NCBI GenBank assembly: GCA_020638995.1
Contig: JACKHM010000005.1
Location: 434,001-498,000, forward strand
Source of the DNA: Planctomycetaceae bacterium
Lineage (GTDB): Bacteria > Planctomycetota > Planctomycetia > Pirellulales > Pirellulaceae
DNA length: 64,000 nt
Direction: 5' to 3'
Notes under the pieces: model-generated
Databases searched by the model: none
The model's input: only the letters and a program-made list of their open reading frames with translations
What the model was told of the DNA's origin: nothing
Made by a program: the position numbers and the translations under genes
In this document: positions 35,614 to 45,073 of the stretch, piece after piece
How the letters are laid out: every line of letters begins with the position of its first letter
Position numbering within the stretch: the first letter of the stretch is position 1

Positions 35614-36795
35614 TCAAGAATTCTGGCTATATCGAGAGGTCGCGGCAGCGATACTGGCACCATGGTCAAACTTGTAGCCCTGCTCGGCTAGCAGTTGCTC
35701 TAGGGCCGAGAGAAGAAGCAGCACATTGGCTGCCCGTGAACCATAGCCCATCAGGCCAACTCGCCACACCTTTCCCTTGAAGACGCCAAGCCCGGCGCCA
35801 ATCTCGATTCCGAACCGATTCAATAAGTCCCCACGAATACGTGCATCGTCAACGCCGTCCGGAATGCGAACCGCATTTAACATGGGCAACTGATGGCCCA
35901 CTTGAGCCGTGTATTCGATCCCTAACGCCCCGAGACCTGCCTTCAGAGCCTCATGGTTCATCCGGTGCCGCGCAAAACACGACTCGAGCCCCTCTTCGTG
36001 GATGATCTGCAATGCTTCATAGAGTGCATACGACATATTGATGGGCGCCGTGTGGTGATACACGCGATCTGACCCCCAATAATTGGCGAGCATTGTCACA
36101 TCAAGATACCAGCTTTGAACCTTCGTTTTGCGTGACAAGATGGTTTCCATGGCTCGATCGTTGAACGAGACGGGAGCTAGTCCCGGGGGGCAACTCAAGC
36201 ATTTCTGCGATCCTGAATAAATCGCATCGATACCCCACTTATCGACTTCGACCGGTACCCCACCCAGCGCCGTGACTGCATCAACCAGTAGCATCGCGCC
36301 TGCATCGTGGACGATTTTCGCGATCTCTTCGATGGGCTGCCACGCACCGGTTGATGTCTCGGCCATCACGATGCCCACCACTTTCGGCTGGGTTTTTGTT
36401 AGTACATCTACAAGGTCCTCTGGAGCAAACACTTCACCCCACGGTCGGTCGACCTTTGTCACTTTCGCTCCGGCGCGCTCGGCGACATCGCACATCCGAG
36501 TTCCAAACACCCCGTTGACGCAGACGACCATCGAATCATCGGGTTCGATCAGGTTGACGACGGTTGCTTCCATACCCGCCGAGCCCGTCGCACTTACCGA
36601 AAACGTCATTCGGTTCTCGGTACGAAACAACGACCGCAACATTTGTTGCGAGGCGTCCATTAGCTGCAAATAGTAAGGATCAAGATGGCCGACCGTGTTC
36701 TTCCCAATCGCCTGGAGGACTCGAGGGTGAATGTCGCTCGGGCCGGGGCCAAGCAGTGTGCGGATCGGCGGGTTCAAAGTTGGAAAGCTAGTCAC
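35614..36795 (-). CDS. Class V PLP-dependent aminotransferase (alanine-glyoxylate or serine-pyruvate type)
   Basis: 393 aa, fold-type I aminotransferase of the AGXT family. The family opening is LLGPGPSDIHPRVLQAIG, followed by VSATGSAGMEATVVNLI in the PLP-phosphate region and MLLVDAVTALGGVPVEVD with the cofactor Asp. The Schiff-base lysine lies in YSGSQKCLSCPPGLAP near residue 205. The closing region (WRVGLMGYGSRAANVLLLLSAL) carries the substrate-carboxylate Arg. Typical substrates are alanine, serine, glyoxylate or pyruvate; the exact pair is not decidable here. It is followed upstream on the same strand by the isochorismatase-like gene after 16 bases, so the two are probably co-transcribed. 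Confidence 0.88.
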   Translation of the reverse strand: MTSFPTLNPPIRTLLGPGPSDIHPRVLQAIGKNTVGHLDPYYLQLMDASQQMLRSLFRTENRMTFSVSATGSAGMEATVVNLIEPDDSMVVCVNGVFGTRMCDVAERAGAKVTKVDRPWGEVFAPEDLVDVLTKTQPKVVGIVMAETSTGAWQPIEEIAKIVHDAGAMLLVDAVTALGGVPVEVDKWGIDAIYSGSQKCLSCPPGLAPVSFNDRAMETILSRKTKVQSWYLDVTMLANYWGSDRVYHHTAPINMSYALYEALQIIHEEGLESCFARHRMNHEALKAGLGALGIEYTAQVGHQLPMLNAVRIPDGVDDARIRGDLLNRFGIEIGAGLGVFKGKVWRVGLMGYGSRAANVLLLLSALEQLLAEQGYKFDHGASIAAATSRYSQNS

Positions 36796-36811
36796 TGGAC
36801 GGTTCTCCTAG

Positions 36812-37402
36812 TCACTCTTCAGTTTTGATAGCTTCGCGCACGAGCGCGCTGATTTTTTTAAATTCGGGAGTTCCCGCTACATCACACCACTCGAAGAGCA
36901 CTGCCTCCGTAGTAGTCAGGGTGGCGCCGGACGATTCCATCCTTCGCAAGGCCGTCGTGCAGTCCAATTCGTGTCGGGACCCGACTGCATCGACGGCCAC
37001 ATAAACCCGGAAACCGGCCGCCAACAGATCAAGCACCGTCTGTTGAACGCAAACGTGAGCCTCGATACCAACCGCTAAGATCTTAAAAACTCCGGCCTCG
37101 CGCAGCTCGTCGAATAACTCCGCGCATTCAGCACAGCTGAAGGCCAGTTTTTCGGGAATGCTCCGTAACCGATTTGCCAACCTCTCAATCGTGGGACCGA
37201 GACCTCGAGGATATTGCTCGGTTGCCATCGATCGCATGCCAAGGATGCCAGCGCCGTCTAACAATCGCCCGATGTTCCACACGATTGTCTCATGCTGCGC
37301 GATGAGCGGTATCAGTTTCTCTTGCACATCAATAACCAACAGCGCGGTATCCGATCGTGACATCAATTCCGGACTGCGGGGCAAACGGGAGGGTTCAGAC
37401 AT
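36812..37402 (-). CDS. Isochorismatase-family cysteine hydrolase
   Basis: 196 aa. The triad of the family is visible: Asp in LLVIDVQEKL (near residue 25), Lys in EKLAFSC (near 80) and Cys in GIEAHVCVQQT (near 117), preceded by a cis-peptide-like GIEAH. Members hydrolyse amide or ether bonds of small molecules such as nicotinamide. The EKLAFSC and HVCVQQTVLDL pattern is closest to the YcaC-like or isochorismatase-domain group, but I cannot give a substrate. It is 16 bases upstream of the aminotransferase and divergent from the Tat TIM-barrel gene. Confidence 0.85.
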   Translation of the reverse strand: MSEPSRLPRSPELMSRSDTALLVIDVQEKLIPLIAQHETIVWNIGRLLDGAGILGMRSMATEQYPRGLGPTIERLANRLRSIPEKLAFSCAECAELFDELREAGVFKILAVGIEAHVCVQQTVLDLLAAGFRVYVAVDAVGSRHELDCTTALRRMESSGATLTTTEAVLFEWCDVAGTPEFKKISALVREAIKTEE

Positions 37403-37473
37403 TTCGTTCTGACATCTTCACGATAGCTAGGACACCGACACAACCACTCGCGGGCCGCGGGCTCTCGACAAGT

Positions 37474-37501
37474 TTGACTTCGTAGCAACCTCGGGTACTC
37501 T
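37474..37501 (+). promoter_or_regulatory. Candidate sigma-70 promoter for the Tat TIM-barrel gene
   Basis: TTGACT (37474-37479) and TACTCT (37496-37501), spacer 16 bases, about 130 bases upstream of the ATG at 37631. The rest of this 228-base divergent region shows no other clear signal. Confidence 0.35.
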
Positions 37502-37630
37502 ACGGCAGGTCGTTTCCAACTACAATGACCCTGCGTCCCAAAGCCCCGGGCAATGCAGCGTCCAGGACGAATGGCGACTCGTGACAAACTCAGGTGCCCG
37601 CACGAACCGACTCATCGGGAGGAACCGAAG

Positions 37631-38611
37631 ATGCCTAACGACTATGACAAAGAGTTTGTTGAGTTTACGGACCGGAGGAGTTTCTTGCGTTCCGGGATCG
37701 CCGCTGGCGCGGGGTTGGCGGCATTCGAGTTTCAATCACGACTGACGGCCGCCGAGTTACGTAATGGCGTGACATTCAGCTTCGGAACTTACGGGATGAA
37801 ATCCTTAACGACCGAAGCGGCTATCCAGGCGGTGGCAGATATTGGCTATGACGGCATCGAGATCGCAGCGCGCGCTGATTGGGACGCGGCGCCGATGCGA
37901 ATGTCCAAACAACGCCGCGACGATGTGCGCAATCGCCTCACCGATTCAGGTTTGCAACTCACCGCGCTGATGGAGCATCTCTTTCCGTCCCGTGACGAGG
38001 CGGAGCACCGGGCAGGACTTGCGCGACTACGACAAGTTGCAAAACTTGGTCACGACCTCAGTCCAGACGCACCTCCATTGATCCAAACCGTACTTGGCGG
38101 CGGCACTTGGGACGATCAAAAGACTATGTTTCTCGACCGATTGAGCGATTGGGCCGAACTGGCCGCGGAAACGGAAACGGTCATCGCCATCAAACCTCAT
38201 CGTGGGGGAGGCATGTCCACGCCTTCAGAGGCGGTGTGGCTGATTCGAGAATTGGGAAATACGCCTTGGATTCGAATGGTCTACGACTACAGTCACTATG
38301 CCTTTCGTGATATGCCGATTGCACAGACGGTCGAAACCGCCCTGCCCTACACCGCCCATATTGCGATTAAAGACGCGTTGAAGACGGAGAATGGCTTCCG
38401 GTTTGTTCTGCCTGGCGAGAGTGCGTCGTTTGACTATGCAGATCTGTTCAGACGGTTCTATGACGGTGGATACCGTTCAGACATCTGCTGTGAAGTCAGT
38501 GGAATGGTGTCGAATCAGCCAGGCTACGACCCGATCGCCGCGGCGAAGACTTGCTACGCTAATATCGCTCCGCAATTTGAAAAGGCCAACGTGCCACGAA
38601 GACGCCGATAA
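37631..38611 (+). CDS. Tat-exported sugar phosphate isomerase/epimerase-like protein
   Basis: 326 aa from the ATG at 37631, with GGGAGGAA five bases upstream. A twin-arginine signal is at residues 14-40: DRRSFLRSG followed by AAGAGLAAFEF. The body is an AP endonuclease 2-type TIM barrel: FGTYGMKSLTTEAAIQAV, IGYDGIEIAARADW, VIAIKPHRGG, IRMVYDYSHYAF and HIAIKDAL carry the usual strand and metal-ligand pattern. Planctomycetes encode many Tat-exported barrels of this type, probably acting on sugars or polyols in the periplasm. Substrate unknown. An upstream in-frame start at 37553 gives a basic extension without similarity. Confidence 0.85.
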   Translation: MPNDYDKEFVEFTDRRSFLRSGIAAGAGLAAFEFQSRLTAAELRNGVTFSFGTYGMKSLTTEAAIQAVADIGYDGIEIAARADWDAAPMRMSKQRRDDVRNRLTDSGLQLTALMEHLFPSRDEAEHRAGLARLRQVAKLGHDLSPDAPPLIQTVLGGGTWDDQKTMFLDRLSDWAELAAETETVIAIKPHRGGGMSTPSEAVWLIRELGNTPWIRMVYDYSHYAFRDMPIAQTVETALPYTAHIAIKDALKTENGFRFVLPGESASFDYADLFRRFYDGGYRSDICCEVSGMVSNQPGYDPIAAAKTCYANIAPQFEKANVPRRRR

Positions 38612-38699
38612 CACAATTATCCTTGCCTCCGCACGCGTCTAAGTCGATAATCGTATTGCTCCGACTGCCAAAGTCACTCGAAAATCCGGATTAGTTTCC

Positions 38700-39656
38700 A
38701 TGCGACCTACAAACCTAGTAAGTTCCATTTTCGCCGTGCTTTGTCTCGTTGCAGGGCTTGCGACATTGACCATCGGCCAAGACCGAAAGTCGGCGAATCG
38801 CGCAAAACTACCAACCTTCGATACCGCGAAGACGAATCGGATCTTTTTTCCGGATGTTTTCGCCAGACTCGAAGGCGAACGTCCTGCAAATCCTAATGCC
38901 AGAGCCGTTCAATCCCCTGCAGGCGGTGGTCCGGGCGGTGGTGATACGGCTGCGAGCCAGTCATACGCTTGGTCGAAGATTATCTCTGGAGTATCGATTG
39001 AAGACGAGATCAAAGCGATCAAGTTGGCGACCGACAAGAATATCACGACGCCTCAAGACTTCGCGGGACGAGGCTACAAGGAAATCCGCCGAGACTTCAG
39101 CGTTTTGGCGATGCTTTTTGCCATCATCAACGAGCACGATGGCGATGTACGTTGGAAGAATAACGCCGCAGCTGCACGCGACATGTTTGCGAGAACCGCA
39201 TCGAATGCGAAGGCGGGAAATAACAACGTCTACAACGAATCAAAAAAACGCAAGGACGAGTTGCAAGATATATTGAACGGCGCGACGCTTGCTGAAAAGG
39301 CAGAGACCGAAGACAACAATTGGGAGCAAATCGCGGATCGATCGCCTCTAATGCAACGATTAGAAGCTGCTCAGGAGAAGAAATTGGCCAAATGGACATC
39401 GAGCGCCGACGCATTCTCGGAGGAGATCGAAGGCGTCATGCGCGAAGCCGAGATCATTGCGGCTATCTCCGAGGTATTGACCCGGGAAGGGATGGAGGAT
39501 GGCGACGATGAAACCTATGCCGGATTCGCCAACCTCATGAAACAAAGTGCCCTCGACGTTGTGGCGGCTGTGAAATCGAACAATGCCGAGCAGGCACGAA
39601 AAGCAACCGGCGAAATCGCTAAGGCGTGCTCCGACTGTCACGACAACTATCGTTAG
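38700..39656 (+). CDS. Cytochrome c'-like exported protein with one C-terminal heme site
   Basis: 318 aa. The N-terminal hydrophobic segment LVSSIFAVLCLVAGLATLTI is a signal peptide or anchor. The C-terminus has ACSDCHDNYR, with Cys310, Cys313 and His314 forming a covalent heme c site; this end position is typical of the four-helix cytochrome c' fold. The preceding residues are strongly helical with conserved amphipathic spacing. The N-terminal half also looks like a second helical region without a heme motif. It converges on hypE with a four-base gap. A link to the hydrogenase is possible but not shown. Confidence 0.78.
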   Translation: MRPTNLVSSIFAVLCLVAGLATLTIGQDRKSANRAKLPTFDTAKTNRIFFPDVFARLEGERPANPNARAVQSPAGGGPGGGDTAASQSYAWSKIISGVSIEDEIKAIKLATDKNITTPQDFAGRGYKEIRRDFSVLAMLFAIINEHDGDVRWKNNAAAARDMFARTASNAKAGNNNVYNESKKRKDELQDILNGATLAEKAETEDNNWEQIADRSPLMQRLEAAQEKKLAKWTSSADAFSEEIEGVMREAEIIAAISEVLTREGMEDGDDETYAGFANLMKQSALDVVAAVKSNNAEQARKATGEIAKACSDCHDNYR

Positions 39657-39660
39657 AAGT

Positions 39661-40719
39661 TCAACAGATGCGAGGCAACGGCGCTCCCGATGGTTCGTCG
39701 AGCGCGACCAGCTGTCCCAATGATCGTCGGACGACGACGGGTGCGATCCCTCGGTCGATAACGGCGCCGATTTCAACCGCCTTTTGGCTGACAGATATCT
39801 CGCGTAGGACTTGAAGGGCACGCTCTGTTTCCGGCTCCGAAACGGCAACGACCATCGTTCCCTCACACGCGATGTGTACTGGATCCAATCCCAGCAGTTC
39901 GCACAGTCCCCGAGCACACGCACTTACAGGAATCGCGGCAGATTCAAGCATCATTGTGCGGTCACAAGCTTGCGCCCACTCGTGCAAGACCGCAGCGAGT
40001 CCACCGCGAGTTGCGTCGCGCATCGACTTGACGCAAACACCTGCCAACTGCAAGGCTTCGACAGCCGGCCAAATAGCAGCACTATCACTGATCGGGACAG
40101 GATCGAGTCCGAGATTCTCGCGAGCGGCAAGCACCGCCAAGCCATGTTGCCCGATCGGTCCCGTTACGAGTAGGCGGTCCCCAGTATCCAAGTTTTCGGG
40201 GCCCGGAACTGCGAGGACAAGCTCTCCGATCCCAGCCGTGTTGATGAAAAGCCGATCCGCGGCGCCGCGCGGCACGACCTTCGTATCGCCGGTTACGACC
40301 TTGACTTCCGCGATACTCGCGGCACGTGTCAGGCTCGCAATGATCTCGGTCAGCTCGCGAATCGGCAACCCTTCTTCAATGATCAGTCCTAGGCTCAACC
40401 AGCGAGGACGAGCACCTGAGACCGCCAAGTCATTCGCTGTACCGAAAACCGACAAAGAGCCGATATCACCGCCGGGAAACAACAGTGGTGTAACCACATA
40501 ACTGTCCGTTGTAAAGACGAGCGATCCGTTTGTTGTGGGGAGCGTCGCGCCATCCGGAAGCGACGCTAGGAACTCGTTTTGAAGTGGTGCCAGCAAAGCA
40601 CTAAGAAGACGACGAGTCAACCGACCGCCTTCTCCATGTGCGAGGCAGATCTGTTCATCGTTACCGATGTAGGGGATTGGACAGTTTTCCATGGAGACGC
40701 TGCTGATTGCCGGATTCAA
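39661..40719 (-). CDS. hypE: Hydrogenase maturation protein HypE
   Basis: AIR-synthase-like ATPase that dehydrates the carbamoyl group transferred by HypF to a cyanide ligand for the [NiFe] site. 352 aa with the TTG start, 343 with the ATG at 40692. The C-terminal PRIC carries the thiocarbamate-bearing cysteine that defines HypE. Central motifs are FTTDSYVVTPLLFPGGDIG, VSGARPRWLSLGLIIEEG, VVTGDTKVVPRGAADRLFIN and TPIGQHGLAVLAARE-like GPIGQHGLAVLAARE. It is the last gene of the hydrogenase operon; the TTG lies three bases after the hypD stop. The start choice is open because neither candidate has a strong ribosome-binding site. Confidence 0.95.
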   Translation of the reverse strand: MNPAISSVSMENCPIPYIGNDEQICLAHGEGGRLTRRLLSALLAPLQNEFLASLPDGATLPTTNGSLVFTTDSYVVTPLLFPGGDIGSLSVFGTANDLAVSGARPRWLSLGLIIEEGLPIRELTEIIASLTRAASIAEVKVVTGDTKVVPRGAADRLFINTAGIGELVLAVPGPENLDTGDRLLVTGPIGQHGLAVLAARENLGLDPVPISDSAAIWPAVEALQLAGVCVKSMRDATRGGLAAVLHEWAQACDRTMMLESAAIPVSACARGLCELLGLDPVHIACEGTMVVAVSEPETERALQVLREISVSQKAVEIGAVIDRGIAPVVVRRSLGQLVALDEPSGAPLPRIC

Positions 40720-40722
40720 GCT

Positions 40723-41817
40723 TCAAGAAGCGGTTTGTCGAGCGTGGCGAGCATACGCGGCGCATGCTCCCTCCAACGAAACCATGGGAGCGCCAAGGGG
40801 CAACTCTTGCGTACACTCGCGTCCAAAATATTCACAATCCGTTGGTTTGATCCGCCCCGTCAGAACATCGCCGCTGCGGCACAGCGACGGCTGAACTGTT
40901 GGCAACGCAGTGCGAGGATATCGATGCACCGCGTCGAAAAAGCTCCAACGATCTCGCAAGCGGAACCCGCCACCTTGCAACGTACCAAGGCCTCTCCACG
41001 GGCGGTCACACACCTCGTATAGCTCGTCGATCACTTGCAATGCGTTTCGATTGCCTTCGGCGTGAACGCTTCGTTCGTAACGGTTCTCCACCATTGCAAC
41101 TCCACTCTCAAGTTGTCGCACGCAACTCAAGATGCCACTTAAAAGGTCCAGCGGTTCGAAGCCCGTGACGACGACAGGCACGCGATATTGACTCGCGAAC
41201 TGATCATAACAATCGTAGCCGCTGACAGTGCAGACGTGCCCGGCGGCCAAGAAGGCTTCGACGCGAGATGCCTCAGAACGCATGATTGCTTCCATCGCAG
41301 GTTGTACTCGCACATGAGATACAATCATCGAGAAATTCTCCAGACCGAGATGTGCAGCCTGCTGGGCCGCCAAGGCCGTAGCGGGCGTCGTCGTCTCGAA
41401 ACCAACGGCAAAGAATACATACTCTCGCGCAGGATCGTCCCGCGCGAGTTGGACAGCATCCAATGGCGAGTAGACGAGCCGAACATTGCCGCCACGGGAG
41501 CTCGCTTCACGAAGGCTGATTGTCGTTCCTGGAACTCGCAACATGTCGCCGAAAGTCGCGACGGTCACATTCGGGCGTCGACAAAGCGCAATCGCAAAGT
41601 CGATGTCCTCCGCTGGCGTCACGCAAACCGGACAACCAGGACCGTGAAGCAAATCGACAACACCTGCTAAGGCGACATCGATTCCGTGCATGAGCAAACC
41701 GTGCGTCTGTCCACCGCATACTTCCATAATCGTGTGGCATCGCGTAGCCGACTGATGTATCTCGTTAACGACCTGGCGACATAATTCAGAGCTTCGATAC
41801 TCGTCGACGTGCTTCAT
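40723..41817 (-). CDS. hypD: Hydrogenase maturation protein HypD
   Basis: Iron-sulfur scaffold on which, with HypC, the Fe(CN)2CO unit is assembled. 364 aa. The family signatures are intact: MEVCGGQTHGL near residue 32, LLHGPGCPVCVTP near 58, FAVGFETTTPATA near 138, and the Fe-S region with FEPLDLLSGI, ENRYERSVHAEGN and LGTLQGGGFRLRD. C-terminal cysteine groups (DCEYFGRECTQELPLGAPMVS) belong to the [4Fe-4S] site. Its ATG overlaps the hypC stop by four bases (ATGA). Confidence 0.97.
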   Translation of the reverse strand: MKHVDEYRSSELCRQVVNEIHQSATRCHTIMEVCGGQTHGLLMHGIDVALAGVVDLLHGPGCPVCVTPAEDIDFAIALCRRPNVTVATFGDMLRVPGTTISLREASSRGGNVRLVYSPLDAVQLARDDPAREYVFFAVGFETTTPATALAAQQAAHLGLENFSMIVSHVRVQPAMEAIMRSEASRVEAFLAAGHVCTVSGYDCYDQFASQYRVPVVVTGFEPLDLLSGILSCVRQLESGVAMVENRYERSVHAEGNRNALQVIDELYEVCDRPWRGLGTLQGGGFRLRDRWSFFDAVHRYPRTALPTVQPSLCRSGDVLTGRIKPTDCEYFGRECTQELPLGAPMVSLEGACAAYARHARQTAS

Positions 41818-42071
41818 GGCGTCGACTCCTCATCGTGCGGGATGTTCAGCGCAAGTTGTTGGAAAGCTTCCAAGATTCTGCTCGCCTCGTCGTCTCCGAT
41901 CTGGGTGATCGCGACACCGGCATGAACGAGTACGAAATCGCCCGCCCTCGCCTCTGGCACGCAAGAAAGATTCGTCTTGCGACGGACACCCGCGAATTCC
42001 ACGATGCCTTCTGCAAAAGGCGGTTCTCGTTCGATCCACTCGGTCAACTTACCAGGCACCGCAAGGCACAT
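41814..42071 (-). CDS. hypC: Hydrogenase maturation chaperone HypC
   Basis: Small chaperone that shuttles the iron centre between HypD and the large-subunit precursor. I chose the ATG at 42071, giving 85 aa that begin MCLAVPGKLTEW; the invariant Cys2 is thereby near the N-terminus as required. The longer reading frame from 42203 has no similarity before this point. The usual ADFVLVHAG-type segment appears as GDFVLVHAGVAITQI, followed by the helical tail. The stop overlaps hypD; the start is 10 bases after hypF. Confidence 0.95.
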   Translation of the reverse strand: MCLAVPGKLTEWIEREPPFAEGIVEFAGVRRKTNLSCVPEARAGDFVLVHAGVAITQIGDDEASRILEAFQQLALNIPHDEESTP

Positions 42072-42081
42072 ATTCTTATCC

Positions 42082-44379
42082 TCAAGTGTGAGAGTGACGA
42101 AGTCGCCTTTGCTCTCGCATAACAGAAATCGCCAGTTGCCCAGCCGCCAAACCGCCGTCGTTGGGTGGGATGCTCCCGGGCAATTTGAGCCGTTTGGGAT
42201 CACTCACCATCTCCGCAATCATCTCGGTCAACAATTTGTTTTGAAATACTCCACCACCCAAAACGATCGGAAAGTGAGGATACAGCGACGCCACATTGAG
42301 GATACCGATCGCCAGCGAACGGTGAAATTTTGCGCTGATCTCGCCGGGAAGCAATCCCATCTCCTGATCCATCCAGATCTGACGGAGCATCGGGCGCCAG
42401 TCTAGTTGCCGGTCGACCAGGGACAAGGGATAGTGGCGTTGTGAAGTCGGCGACGCGACAGCCTCCAACATCATTGCTGCTTGCCCTTCGTAGTGCACGA
42501 CCTCGAGTCCCAAAACGATGGCTGCCACTGCATCGAACAGACGCCCTACGCTCGTGGACCGGACGCAATCCTCAGTCCGCCGAGTCAGGCGTACGAATGG
42601 CACAACCGTCTGCTCCTGCCAGAGCGAAGCCGCGCGATCGATCCACTCGTCACCCACCAGTGATTCGTTGAGCATCAGGACGGCAGATCGCCAAGGCTGA
42701 TAAACCATCGTCTCACCGCCAAACCAAGGGAAAGGCCGCAGGTGCGCTACGCGAGAGTATTCTGTTCCGCTGCGAATGGTGAAGAACTCGCCGCCCCAGA
42801 TATTACCGTCATCACCGAATCCCGTCCCATCCCAGCTGACACCAAACGCATCGCGATCGAGGAGACCGTGCTCCAACATACCTGCTGCGATGTGAGCAAA
42901 GTGATGTTGCACACGGCTGCTCGGGAGTGAAAGGCCTTGAGCCCATCGCGTTGTAAAATAGTCAGGGTGCGAGTCGTGAACGGTGGTTGACGAAACGAAA
43001 CGGTATAGTGCTTCTACGTCCGCAACTTGCTTTTCGAAACGCTCGCGACAAGCCACCGTATTCAGATCACCAATATGGGGCCCGAGCGCGGCTTGCGATC
43101 CATTGTGCCAAGCGACTGCAGATTTCATGTGCCCGCCCACCGCTACTTGCGGCTTCGCCAGCGGCAAAGATAGCGGTAGCGGGGCCAAACCTCGCCCCAA
43201 GCGAATGGTCACACGACGGTCGGCAATGACTCGCACGACACTGTCGTCAATCGGTCTGACGATGGGCCGATCGTGATGCAACCACACATCTGCAATGTCA
43301 ACCAAGTTGGTTTGGGCAGCCTGGACTTCGTATTCCAGCGGTTCACCTTCGCGGTTGGCACTTGTGCAAACGAGCGGCCTCCCGACACTCTCGCAGAGCC
43401 GTGCGTGCAGACCACTGGATGGCAGCAGAATGCCAAGCGTCTCCAGTCCCGGATGGACTGCAACTGCGATGTCATTGGAGCAAGCCCGTAGCAAGACGAT
43501 TGGATTCGAGGGATCCAACAGCGCCTCGGCCTCCGTTGAATCAATGCATGCGTGTCGTCGCGCCTCTGCCAGCGTTCCCACGAGAACGGCGAACGGCTTT
43601 GCAAGTCTTGCTTTCCGCCGTCGCAATCGCTCGACGATCACCTCGCTCGTCGCATCGCACAGCAGCTGATAGCCACCGATGCCACGCATCGCCAGGATTT
43701 TACCCTCTAGGATCTGACGAGCAGCCTCCGTTACGGCGTTCGGGCCAGCGCCGAGTTGTCGTCCTACGGAGTCGGTGAGCCAAGTTTGCGGGCCACACTT
43801 CGAGCACGTGATGGTTTGGGCGTGGTAGCGACGGTCGCTTGGGGAGCCATACTCTTGTTGACAAGCATCACACAAGTCGAATCCGCTGAGCGTGGTGTGC
43901 TCTCGATCAAATGCCATCTCGCGGATCAGCGAATAGCGAGGACCACAGGTTGCACAGCTCGACAGCGGATAAAGGTATCGTCGGTCGCGCCGATCCCGCA
44001 TTTCGCGAAGACAATCATCACACACAGCGGTGTCGCGGGGAACCTGCGTTGAAACTTGGCCCAGGAAAAGCGTGCGCTCGATGTCAAAAGTTGTCCGGTC
44101 CGTGGAATCGATCGTCGTTACGTCGATCTCTGTAATCGTGGTGGAACTCGGCAGTGAAGTGGGCAGACTCTGCCGAAAGCGGCTGATTTGATCGACCGTC
44201 CCTTGAGCTTCAATCACCAAACCACCCAGCGCATTCCGGACACATCCCGTGACACCAAGTGAATTCGCCAGTCGGGCGACCGCAGGCCTGACGCCGGCTC
44301 CCTGCACACACCCAGCCAGACGGATGCAAACGGCGGCGGTCTCTTGCGCAACAACACTCATGTCAATTAACTGACTCAC
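42082..44379 (-). CDS. hypF: Carbamoyltransferase HypF
   Basis: Makes the thiocarbamate precursor of cyanide ligands from carbamoyl phosphate and ATP. 765 aa, the usual size. Domains in order: acylphosphatase (about 10-100, with GCVQGAGVRP), two Cys4 zinc-finger motifs (CDDCLREM with CATCGP, and CDACQQEY with CSKCGP, about 118-200), a YrdC-like domain (about 210-400) and a Kae1-like domain (about 410-765) with HHFAHIAAGMLEH and SWDGTGFGDDGNIWGGEF. The GTG start overlaps the hypB stop by four bases; an ATG six codons later is an alternative. Confidence 0.96.
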   Translation of the reverse strand: MSQLIDMSVVAQETAAVCIRLAGCVQGAGVRPAVARLANSLGVTGCVRNALGGLVIEAQGTVDQISRFRQSLPTSLPSSTTITEIDVTTIDSTDRTTFDIERTLFLGQVSTQVPRDTAVCDDCLREMRDRRDRRYLYPLSSCATCGPRYSLIREMAFDREHTTLSGFDLCDACQQEYGSPSDRRYHAQTITCSKCGPQTWLTDSVGRQLGAGPNAVTEAARQILEGKILAMRGIGGYQLLCDATSEVIVERLRRRKARLAKPFAVLVGTLAEARRHACIDSTEAEALLDPSNPIVLLRACSNDIAVAVHPGLETLGILLPSSGLHARLCESVGRPLVCTSANREGEPLEYEVQAAQTNLVDIADVWLHHDRPIVRPIDDSVVRVIADRRVTIRLGRGLAPLPLSLPLAKPQVAVGGHMKSAVAWHNGSQAALGPHIGDLNTVACRERFEKQVADVEALYRFVSSTTVHDSHPDYFTTRWAQGLSLPSSRVQHHFAHIAAGMLEHGLLDRDAFGVSWDGTGFGDDGNIWGGEFFTIRSGTEYSRVAHLRPFPWFGGETMVYQPWRSAVLMLNESLVGDEWIDRAASLWQEQTVVPFVRLTRRTEDCVRSTSVGRLFDAVAAIVLGLEVVHYEGQAAMMLEAVASPTSQRHYPLSLVDRQLDWRPMLRQIWMDQEMGLLPGEISAKFHRSLAIGILNVASLYPHFPIVLGGGVFQNKLLTEMIAEMVSDPKRLKLPGSIPPNDGGLAAGQLAISVMREQRRLRHSHT

Positions 44380-45065
44380 TCGTTGCAGAATACTCCGCGT
44401 GCTCCTGAAAGCATTAATGCACGTTGCTGGTGCAGAAACTCACACCAGTCATCGATGCCGCGATCATGCAGCGCACTAACTTCAAAGAACTGCAAAGCCG
44501 ACTGAACCAGCCTCGCATCTTCCTTTGCTCGGTTCAGACAAAAGGGAACATGTGGAAGGAGATCGGTCTTACTAAGCACCACGACCTGACTTGTACGAAA
44601 TGCCTTCGGGTACTTCCCCGGCTTATCGTCACCCTCGGTCGTGCTCAACACGATCACACGCAAGTGTTCGCCCAAATCGTGAGATGCGGGGCAGATCAAG
44701 TTTCCGATATCCTCGACAAACAAGAACTCTGGAGGTCGTGCGCCGAGGTCCGGCAAAGCCCGCTCGATTAGCGGCAACTCTAGATGGCAGGCTCCGCCGG
44801 TCGTGATTTGAACGCTGGGCGCATAGGGAGCCAGACGCGCGGCATCCCTCTCTGTTTCCACGTCACCAACCAAAATACCCACCGAGTTGGAATGTCCCAG
44901 CAATTCGGCCGTCTTCTCCAGAAGAGTTGTCTTGCCGGCGCCCGGCGAAGAAAGCAGCCGGACCACGAAGGTTCCGGCATCTGTCATGCGACGCCGGAAG
45001 TTGGCTGCCGCCGCTAGACGTTCCGCACGTAGATCTTTGCCGACATGGATCGTTGTAGATGCCAT
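44376..45065 (-). CDS. hypB: Hydrogenase nickel-insertion GTPase HypB
   Basis: GTPase that works with HypA to deliver nickel to the large subunit. 229 aa from the ATG at 45065, eight bases after the large-subunit stop. The P-loop is SSPGAGKTT at residues 39-47, the switch region is GDVETERDAARL, and the metal-binding Cys/His motif is GGACHLEL, with a further Cys in LICPASHDLGE. The base-recognition motif is SKTD rather than NKxD. There is no N-terminal His-rich stretch or CxxCGC motif, so nickel storage is unlikely. The longer reading frame from 45131 overlaps the large subunit and is not supported. Confidence 0.96.
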   Translation of the reverse strand: MASTTIHVGKDLRAERLAAAANFRRRMTDAGTFVVRLLSSPGAGKTTLLEKTAELLGHSNSVGILVGDVETERDAARLAPYAPSVQITTGGACHLELPLIERALPDLGARPPEFLFVEDIGNLICPASHDLGEHLRVIVLSTTEGDDKPGKYPKAFRTSQVVVLSKTDLLPHVPFCLNRAKEDARLVQSALQFFEVSALHDRGIDDWCEFLHQQRALMLSGARGVFCNE

Positions 45066-45073
45066 CGGAATGT

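Noticed and set aside
42072..42203. N-terminal extension of hypC
   Set aside because: The extended frame lacks family similarity, and MCLAVPG at 42071 places the required Cys at position 2.
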